Source: Atherix ibis
Lineage: Eukaryota; Arthropoda; Insecta; Diptera; Athericidae
Reading direction: 5' to 3'
Length of the DNA: 64,000 nt
NCBI GenBank assembly: GCA_958298945.1
Contig: OY282608.1
Location: forward strand, 62,038,951-62,102,950
The notes beneath the pieces were generated by a model. That model made no database searches. It was not told where the DNA came from and saw only the letters and a list, made by a program, of their open reading frames with translations. Shown here piece by piece: positions 55,013-64,000 of the stretch. Position 1 is the stretch's first letter. Each line of letters begins with the position of its first letter. The position numbers and the translations under genes were made by a program.

Positions 55013-57820
55013 GCCTACAAACCAACAAACCAACAAGCCACCAAACCAACAAACCAACAAACCAACAAGCCAACAAACCAACAAACAAATAAACCAACAA
55101 ACCAACAAACCAACAAACCAACAAACCAACAAACCAACAAGCCAACAAGCCAACAAACCGACAAACCAACAAGCCAACAAGCCAACAAACCAACAAGCCA
55201 ACAAACCAACAAACCAACAAGCCAACAAACCAATAAACCAACAAGCCAACAAACCAACAAACCAACAAACCAACAAGCCAACAAACCAACAAACAGATAA
55301 ACCAACAAACCAACAAACCAACAAACCAACAAGCCAACAAACCAACAAACTAACAAACCAACATACGAACTAACCAACAAACCAACAAGCCAACAAGCCA
55401 ACAAACCAACAAACCAACAAACCAACAAAATAAGTAACCAACAAGCCAACAAACCAACAAACCAACAAGCCAACAAGCCAACAAGCCAACAAACCAACAA
55501 ACCAACAAACCAACAAACCAACAAACCAACAAGACAACAAACCAACAAACCAACAAACCAACAAACCAACAAACGAACAAACCAGCAAACCAACAAACCA
55601 ACAAACAAATAAACTAACAAACCAACAAACCAACAAACCAACAAACCAACAAACCAAAAAACCAACAAACCAACAAACCAACAAGCCAACAAACCAACAA
55701 ACCAAAAAACCAACAAACCAACAAACCAACAAACCAACAAACCAACAAACCAACAAGCCAACAAGCCAACAAACCAACAAACTAACAAACCAATAAGCCA
55801 AGAAACCAACAAACTAACAAGCAAACAAGCCAACAAACCAACAAACCAACAAACCAAGTAACCAACAAGCCAACAAACCAACAAGCCAACAAACCAACAA
55901 ACCAACAAACAACAAACCAACAAACCAAAAAACCAACAAACCAACAAACCAACAAACCAACAAACCAACAAACCAACAAGCCAACAAGCCAACAAACCAA
56001 CAAACCAACAAACCAACAAGCCAACAAACCAACAAGCCAACAAACCAACAAACCAACAAACCAAGTAACCAAAAAGCCAACAAACTAACAAACCAACAAG
56101 CCAACAAGCAAACAAACCAACAAACCAACAAAGCAACAAACCAACAAACCAACAAACCAACAAACCAACAAGCCAACAAGCCAACAAACCAACAAACCAA
56201 CAAGCCAACAAGCCAAAAAACCAACAAACCAACAAGCCAACAAACCAACAAACCAACAAACCAAAAAACCAACAAACCAACAAACCAACAAAACAACAAA
56301 CCAACAAACCAACAAGCCAACAAGCCAACAAACCAACAAACTAACAAACCAACAAGCCAACAAACCAACAAACCAACAACCCAACAAGCCAACAAACCAA
56401 CAAAGCAAAAACCAAAAAACCAACAAACCAAAAAACCAACAAACCAACAAACCATCAAACGAACAAACCAACAAGCCAACAAGCCAAACAAACCAACAAG
56501 CCAACAAGCCAACAAACCAACAAACCAACAAGCCAACAAACCAACAAACCAACAAACCAACAAACCAACAAACCAACAAACCAACAAACCAACAAACCAA
56601 CAAACCAACAAGCCAACAAGCCAACAAACCAACAAACCAACAAGCCAACAAACCAACAAACAAATAAACCAACAAACCAACAAACCAACAAACAAACAAG
56701 CCAACAAGCCAACAAACCAACAAACCAACAAGCCAACAAACCAACAAGCCAACAAACCAACAAACCAACAAGCCAACAAGCCTACAAACCAACAAACCAA
56801 CAAGCCACCAAACCAACAAACCAACAAACCAACAAGCCAACAAACCAACAAACAAATAAACCAACAAACCAACAAACCAACAAACCAACAAACCAAAAAA
56901 CCAACAAACCAACAAGCCAACAAGCCAACAAACCAACAAACTAACAAACCAACAAACGAACTAACCAACAAACCAACAAGCCAACAAGCCAATAAGCCAA
57001 CAAACTAACAAACCAACAAACCAACAAACTACGTAACCAACAAGCCCATAAACCAACAAACCAACAAGCCAACAAACCAACAAACCAACAAGTCAACAAA
57101 CCAACAAACCAACAAACCAAAAAACCAACAAACCAACAAACCAACAAAGCAACAAACCAACAAACCAACAAACCAATAAACTAACAAACCAACAAGCCAA
57201 CAAACCAACAAACCAACAAGCCAACAAACCAACAAACCAACAAGCCAACAAGCCAACAAACCAACAAACCAACAAACCAAAAAACCAACAAACCAACAAA
57301 CCATCAAACGAACAAAGCAACAAGCCAACAAGCCAACAAACCAACAAACCAAGAAGCCAACAAACCAACAAACCAACAAGCCAACAAGCCAACAAACCAA
57401 CAAACCAACAAACCAACAAGCCAACAAACCAACAAACCAACAAACCAACAAACCAACAAACCAACAAACCAACAAGCCAACAAGCCAACAAACCAACAAA
57501 CCAACAAGCCAACAATCCAACAAACCAACAAACCAACAAGCCAACAAACCAACAAACAAATAAACCAACAAAATAACAAACCAACAAACCAACAAACCAA
57601 AAAACCAACAAACCAACAAACCAACAAGCCAACAAACCTACAAACCAACAAACCAACAAGCCAACAAACCAACAACCCAACAAACTAAGTAACCAACAAG
57701 CCAACAAACCAACAAACCAACAAGCCAACAAACCAACAAACCAACAAACCAACAAACCAACAAGCCAACAAACCAACAAACCAACAAACCAACAAGCCAA
57801 CAACCCAACAAACAAATAAA
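55013..57820. repeat. Family B, right end, repeating 51.3-53 kb at about 3.66 kb
   Basis: AAGTAACC at 52194 matches 55856, a spacing of 3,662 bp. A 7-base unit (CAACAAA near 55909) is present only in the right copy. After it, AGCAAAAACC 52743 matches 56404 and GCCAAACAAACC near 52826 matches about 56487, both 3,661 bp. The one-base drop at the 7-base unit supports the alignment. Family B landmarks stop after 57 kb, and variants such as ACTACGTAACC near 57029 look private. Confidence 0.78.
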
Positions 57821-60800
57821 CCAACAAACCAACAAACCAACAAGCGAACAAACCAACAAACACACAAACCAAGAAACCAACAAACCAACAAGCCAACAAA
57901 CCAACAAACTAACAAACCAACAAGCCAACAAACCAACAAACCAACAAACCAACAAACCAACAAACCAACAAAACAACAAACCAACAAGCCAAAAAACAAA
58001 CAAACCAACAAATCAGCAAACAAACAAACCAACAAACCAACAAGCCAAGAAGCCAACAAACCAACAAACCAACAAACCAACAAACCAACAAACCAAAAAA
58101 CCAACAAAACAACAAACCATCAAACGACCAAAGCAACAAGCCAACAAGCCAACAAACCAACAAACCAACAAGCCAACAAACCAACAAACCAACAAGCCAA
58201 CAAGCCAACAAACCAACAAACCAACAAACCAACAAGCCAACAAACCAACAAACCAACAAGCCAACAAACCAATAAACCAACAAACCAACAAACCAACAAA
58301 CCAACAAACCAACAAGCCAACAAACCAACAAACCAACAAACCAACAAGCCAACAAACCAACAAACCAACAAACCAACAAACCAACAAACCAACAAACCAA
58401 CAAACCAACAAACCAACAAACCAACAAACCAACAAACCAACAAACCAACAAGCCAACAAACCAACAAACCAAGTAACCAAAAAGCCAACAAACTAACAAA
58501 CCAACAAGCCAACAAGCCAACAAACCAACAAAGCAACAAACCACCAAACCAACATGCCAACAAACCAACAAACCACCAACCAACAAACCAAGTAACCAAC
58601 AAACCAACAAACCATCAAACGAACAAAGCAACAAACCAACAAGCCAACAAGCCAACACACCAACAAACCAAGTAGCCAAAAAGCCAACAAACTAACAAAC
58701 CAACAAGCCAACAAACCAACAAGCCAACAAGCCAACAAACCAACAAACCAACAAAGCAACAAACCAAAAAACCAAAAAACCAACAAAACAACAAACCATC
58801 AAACGAACAAAGCAACAAGCCAACAAGCCAACAAACCAACAAACCAACAAACCAAAAAACCAACAAAACAACAAACCATCAAACGACCAAAGCAACAAGC
58901 CAACAAGCCAACAAACCAACAAACCAACAAGCCAACAAACCAACAAACCAACAAGCCAACAAGCCAACAAACCAACAAACCAACAAACCAACAAGCCAAC
59001 AAACCAACAAACCAACAAGCCAACAAACCAACAAACCAACAAACCAACAAACCAACAAACCAACAAACCAACAAACCAACAAGCCAACAAACCAACAAAC
59101 CAACAAACCAACAAGCCAACAAACCAACAAACCAACAAACCAACAAACCAACAAACCAACAAACCAACAAACCAACAAACCAACAAACCAACAAACCAAC
59201 AAGCCAACAAACCAACAAACCAAGTAACCAAAAAGCCAACAAACTAACAAACCAACAAGCCAACAAGCCAACAAACCAACAAAGCAACAAACCAACAAAC
59301 CAACAAACCAACAAACCAACAAACCAACAAACCAACAAACCAACAAACCAACAAACCAACAAACCAACAAGCCAACAAACCAACAAACCAAGTAACCAAA
59401 AAGCCAACAAACTAACAAACCAACAAGCCAACAAGCCAACAAACCAACAAAGCAACAAAGCACCAAACCAACATGCCAACAAACCAACAAACCACCAACC
59501 AACAAACCAAGTAACCAACAAACCAACAAACCATCAAACGAACAAAGCAACAAACCAACAAGCCAACAAGCCAACACACCAACAAACCAAGTAACCAAAA
59601 AGCCAAAAAACTAACAAACCAACAAGCCAACAAACCAACAAGCCAACAAGCCAACAAACCAACAAACCAACAAAGCAACAAACCAAAAAACCAACAAACC
59701 AAAAAACCAACAAAACAACAAACCATCAAACGAACAAAGCAACAAGCCAACAAGCCAACAAACCAACAAACCAACAAACCAAAAAACCAACAAAACAACA
59801 AACCATCAAACGACCAAAGCAACAAGCCAACAAGCCAACAAACCAACAAACCAACAAACCAACAAACCAACAAACCAACAAAATAACAAACCAACAAACC
59901 AACAAACCAACAAACCAACAAGCCAACAAACCAACAAACCAAGTAACCAAAAAGCCAACAAACTAACAAACCAACAAGCCAACAAGCCAACAAACCAACA
60001 AAGCAACAAACCACCAAACCAACATGCCAACAAACCAACAAACCACCAACCAACAAACCAAGTAACCAACAAACCAACAAACCATCAAACGAACAAAGCA
60101 ACAAACCAACAAGCCAACAAGCCAACACACCAACAAACCAAGTAACCAAAAAGCCAACAAACTAACAAACCAACAAGCCAACAAACCAACAAGCCAACAA
60201 GCCAACAAACCAACAAACCAACAAAGCAACAAACCAAAAAACCAACAAACCAAAAAACCAACAAAACAACAAACCATCAAACGAACAAAGCAACCAGCCA
60301 ACAAGCCAACAAACCAACAAACCAACAAACCAAAAAACCAACAAAACAACAAACCATCAAACGACCAAAGCAACAAGCCAACAAGCCAACAAACCAACAA
60401 ACCAACAAGCCAACAAACCAACAAACCAACAAGCCAACAAGCCAACAAACCAACAAACCAACAAGCCAACAAACCAACAAACCAACAAGCCAACAAACCA
60501 ACAAACCAACAAACCAACAAACCAACAAACCAACAAACCAACAAGCCAACAAACCAACAAACCAACAAACCAACAAGCCAACAAACCAACAAACCAACAA
60601 ACCAACAAACCAACAAACCAACAAACCAACAAACCAACAAACCAACAAACCAACAAACCAACAAGCCAACAAACCAACAAACCAAGTAACCAAAAAGCCA
60701 ACAAACTAACAAACCAACAAGCCAACAAGCCAACAAACCAACAAAGCAACAAACCAACAAACCAACAAACCAACAAACCAACAAACCAACAAACCAACAA

Positions 60801-61811
60801 ACCAACAAACCAACAAACCAACAAGCCAACAAACCAACAAACCAAGTAACCAAAAAGCCAACAAACTAACAAACCAACAAGCCAACAAGCCAACAAACCA
60901 ACAAAGCAACAAACCACCAAACCAACATGCCAACAAACCAACAAACCACCAACCAACAAACCAAGTAACCAACAAACCAACAAACCATCAAACGAACAAA
61001 GCAACAAACCAACAAGCCAACAAGCCAACACACCAACAAACCAAGTAACCAAAAAGCCAACAAACTAACAAACCAACAAGCCAACAAACCAACAAGCCAA
61101 CAAGCCAACAAACCAACAAACCAACAAAGCAACAAACCAAAAAACCAACAAACCAAAAAACCAACAAAACAACAAACCATCAAACGAACAAAGCAACAAG
61201 CCAACAAGCCAACAAACCAACAAACCAACAAACCAACAAACCAAAAAACCAACAAAACAACAAACCATCAAACGACCAAAGCAACAAGCCAACAAGCCAA
61301 CAAACCAACAAACCAACAAGCCAACAAACCAACAAACCAACAAGCCAACAGGCCAACAAACCAACAAACCAACAAACCAACAAGCCAACAAACCAACAAA
61401 CCAACAAGCCAACAAACCAACAAACCAACAAACCAACAAACCAACAAACCAACAAACCAACAAGCCAACAAACCAACAAACCAACAAACCAACAAGCCAA
61501 CAAACCAACAAACCAACAAACCAACAAACCAACAAACCAACAAACCAACAAACCAACAAACCAACAAACCAACAAACCAACAAGCCAACAAACCAACAAA
61601 CCAAGTAACCAAAAAGCCAACAAACTAACAAACCAACAAGCCAACAAGCCAACAAACCAACAAAGCAACAAACCACCAAACCAACATGCCAACAAACCAA
61701 CAAACCACCAACCAACAAACCAAGTAACCAACAAACCAACAAACCATCAAACGAACAAAGCAACAAACCAACAAGCCAACAAGCCAACACACCAACAAAC
61801 CAAGTAACCAA
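57821..61811. repeat. Family C: five repeats of 0.55-0.93 kb with fixed and variable halves
   Basis: Two landmarks alternate: CGACCAAAG at 58125, 58884, 59811, 60362 and 61273, and ACCACCAACC, which contains a 7-base CCACCAA unit, at 58572, 59491, 60042, 60945 and 61704. From the second landmark to the next first landmark is 312, 320, 320 and 328 bp. From the first to the second is 447, 607, 231, 583 and 431 bp, all one less than a multiple of 8. The variable half in the longer copies is filled with long runs of unchanged CCAACAAA. I see no CAAATAAACC unit between about 57.82 and 62.52 kb, although that variant is frequent to the left. Confidence 0.88.
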
Positions 61812-64000
61812 AAAGCCAACAAACTAACAAACCAACAAGCCAACAAACCAACAAGCCAACAAGCCAACAAACCAACAAACCAACAAACCAACAAGCCAAC
61901 AAACCAACAAACAAACAAGCCAACAAACCAACAAACCAACAAGCCAACAAACCAACAAACCAACAAACCAACAAACCAACAAGCCAACAAAACAACAAAT
62001 CAACAAACCAACAAGCCAAAAAACCAACAAACCAACAAACCAACAAGCCAACAAGCCAACAAACCAACAAACCAACAAGCCAACAAACCAACAAACCAAC
62101 AAACCAACAAACCAACAAACCAACAAACCAACAAACCAACAAGCCAACAAGCCAACAAACCAACAAACCAACAAACCAACAAGCCAACAAGCCAACAAAC
62201 TAACAAACCAACAAGCCAACAAACCAACAAACCAACAAGCCAACAAACCAAAAAACCAACAAACCAACAAGCCAACAAGCCAACAAACCAACAAACCAAC
62301 AAGCCAACATACCAACAAACCAACAAACCAACAAGCCAACAAGCCAACAAACCAACAAACCAACAAGCCAACAAACCAACAAACCAACAAACCAACAAAC
62401 CAACAAACCAACAAACCAACAAACCAACAAACCAACAAACCAACAAGCCAACAAACCAACAAACCAACAAGCCAACAAGCCAACAAACCAACAAACCAAC
62501 AAGCCAACAAACCAACAAACAAATAAACCAACAAACCAACAAACCAACAATCCAACAAGCCAACAAGCCAACAAACCAACAAACCAACAAGCCAAAAAGC
62601 CAACAAACCAACAAGCCAACAAACCAACAAACCAACAAGCCAACAAGCCAACAAACCAACAAGCCACCAAACCAACAAACCAACAAACCAACAAGCCAAC
62701 AAACCAACAAGCCAACAAACCAACAAACCAACAAGCCAACAAGCCAACAAACCAACAAACCAACAAACCAACAAACCAACAAGCCAACAAACCTACAAAC
62801 CAACAAACCAACAAGCCAACAAACCAACAAACCAACAAACTAAGTAACCAACAAGCCAACAAACCAACAAACCAACAAGCCAACAAACCAACAAACCAAC
62901 AAACCAACAAGCCAACAAACCAACAAACCAACAAACCAACAAACCAACAAACCAACAAGCTAACAAGCCAACAAACCAAAAAACTAACAAACCAACAAGC
63001 CAACAAACCAACAAACCAACAAACCAACAAACCAACAAACCAACAAACCAACAAACCAACAAACCAACAAACCAACAAAACAACAAACCAACAAACCAAC
63101 AAACCAACAAACCAACAAACCAACAAACCAACAAACCAACAAGCCAACAAACCAACAAACCAACAAGCCAACAAGCCAACAAACCAACAAACCAACAAGC
63201 CAACAAACCAACAAACAAATAAACCAACAAACCAACAAACGAACAAACCAACAAGCCAACAAACCAACAAACCAACAAACCAACAAACCAACAAACCAAC
63301 AAACCAACAAACCAACAAACCAACAAACCAACAAAACAACAAGCCAACAAACCAACAAACCAACAAGCCAACAAACCAACAAACCAACAAACCAACAAGC
63401 CAACAAACCAACAAACCAACAAACCAACAAACCAACAAACCAACAAGCTAACAAGCCAACAAACCAAAAAACTAACAAACCAACAAGCCAACAAACCAAC
63501 AAACCAACAAACCAACAAACCAACAAACCAACAAACCAACAAACCAACAAACCAACAAACCAACAAAACAACAAACCAACAAGCCAACAAACAAACAAAC
63601 CAACAAATGAGCAAACAAACAAACCAACAAACCAACAAGCCAACAAGCCAACAAACCAACAAACCAACAAACCAACAAACCAACAAACCAACAAACCAAA
63701 AAACCAACAAACCAACAAACCATCAAACGAACAAAGCAACAAGCCAACAAGCCAACAAACCAACAAACCAACAAGCCAACAAACCAACAAACCAACAAGC
63801 CAACAAGCCAACAAACCAACAAACCAACAAACCAACAAGCCAACAAACCAACAAACCAACAAGCCAACAAACCAATAAACCAACAAACCAACAAGCCAAC
63901 AAGCCAACAAGCCAACAAACCAACAAACCAACAAGCCAACAAACCAACAAACCAACAAACCAACAAACCAACAAACCAACAAACCAACAAACCAACAAAC
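61812..64000. repeat. Most uniform octamer stretch, with a 488 bp duplication
   Basis: This end holds long runs of the unchanged unit or the G-ending variant, for example 63000-63076 and 63253-63334. GCTAACAAGCC at 62959 recurs at 63447, and CAAAACAAC (AAAAC at 63077) recurs at 63565; both are 488 bp apart (61 octamers). The match covers roughly 62.88-63.12 and 63.37-63.60 kb. The array continues past the right window edge. Confidence 0.85.

Larger units (their letters stand above)
1..64000. repeat. Octamer satellite array, (CCAACAAA)n on +, (TTTGTTGG)n on -
   Basis: Every part of the window reads as head-to-tail copies of CCAACAAA or a one- or two-base variant, always in the same orientation, with no unique sequence between them. 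That is about 8,000 units. The commonest variant changes the last A to G (CCAACAAG). Others that recur are CCAAAAAA or CCAAAAAG, CAAATAAA, CTAACAAA, CCAAGTAA, CTAAGTAA, CCAATAAG, CCATCAAA and GCAACAAA. Rare 7-base units (CCACCAA, GCAAAAA, CCAACAA) and 9-base units shift the phase. The array is cut by both window edges. It contains no recognisable gene, promoter, transposon end or RNA gene. A eukaryotic heterochromatic satellite is the likeliest identity (inference). The species and chromosome position cannot be told. Confidence 0.97.

Noticed and set aside
58125..61811. Family C units as small mobile elements.
   Set aside because: No terminal inverted repeats, target-site duplications or non-satellite sequence are visible; the units are satellite octamers throughout and lie head to tail.
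1..64000. Telomeric or telomere-like DNA.
   Set aside because: There is no GGG run and no recognised telomere motif, and the mosaic of higher-order repeats with inherited variants is unlike telomerase-made sequence. An unusual interstitial or subtelomeric place is still possible.
1..64000. CRISPR array or other repeat-spacer structure.
   Set aside because: There are no spacers: repeats abut each other and the sequence between landmarks is the same octamer.
1..64000. The whole array, or its large duplications, as assembly artefacts.
   Set aside because: Not ruled out, but the copies carry private variants, different whole-octamer lengths and inherited 7-base units, which a simple assembly stutter would not create. 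The 3,776 bp pair at 32.7-40.2 kb is the part most in need of a read-depth check.
1..64000. Promoters, ribosome binding sites, tRNA genes or terminators.
   Set aside because: The near absence of T and G on one strand excludes hairpins and all usual signals. TAA-containing variants and short A runs are part of the repeat and carry no regulatory meaning that I can support.

Overview
The whole 64 kb window is one uninterrupted satellite array. The basic unit is the octamer CCAACAAA on the + strand (TTTGTTGG on the - strand; alphabetical minimum form AAACCAAC). It runs head to tail in one orientation from the first base to the last, so the array leaves the window at both ends and its full length is unknown. 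By eye the + strand is about 60% A and one third C, with a few percent G and fewer T. I find no gene, RNA gene, transposon, CRISPR array or ordinary intergenic DNA. Long open frames occur on both strands, but they come from an 8-base repeat with few stop-making variants and encode only the same octapeptide over and over. I do not call any of them a gene.

The organism cannot be named from this sequence. An array of this length with nested higher-order repeats is typical of eukaryotic nuclear heterochromatin (pericentromeric, subtelomeric or interstitial), and that is an inference. The motif is not a telomere repeat I recognise.

The structure lies in the variant octamers (ending in G, CAAATAAA, CCAAAAAA, CTAACAAA, CCAAGTAA, GCAACAAA and others) and in rare 7- or 9-base units, which together mark copies of larger repeats. 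Region by region: (1) 1-22.7 kb, family A: a 3.1-4.4 kb macro-repeat in about five successive copies plus a partial copy at the left edge, with 0.62-0.66 kb tandem blocks at 1.0-2.2 kb and 14.8-16.1 kb. (2) 22.7-31 kb: a mosaic with local tandem duplications of 208, about 810 and 1,088 bp. (3) 31-57 kb, family B: a 3,776 bp tandem duplication (about 32.69-40.2 kb), a related copy at 41.0-46.9 kb, 312 and 712 bp duplications near 47.6-49 kb, and further repeats of 2,839, 847 and about 3,661 bp at 50.5-57 kb. (4) 57.8-61.8 kb, family C: five repeats of 0.55-0.93 kb in which a segment of nearly fixed length (312-328 bp) alternates with one of variable length (231-607 bp). (5) 61.8-64 kb: the most uniform octamer runs, with a 488 bp duplication.

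Nothing here suggests genes working together. The pattern fits repeated unequal exchange or replication slippage in register with the octamer: most spacings are multiples of 8, and the exceptions are usually accounted for by inherited 7- or 9-base units. All spacings were counted by hand from landmark motifs. Copy boundaries are approximate and percent identities were not computed.
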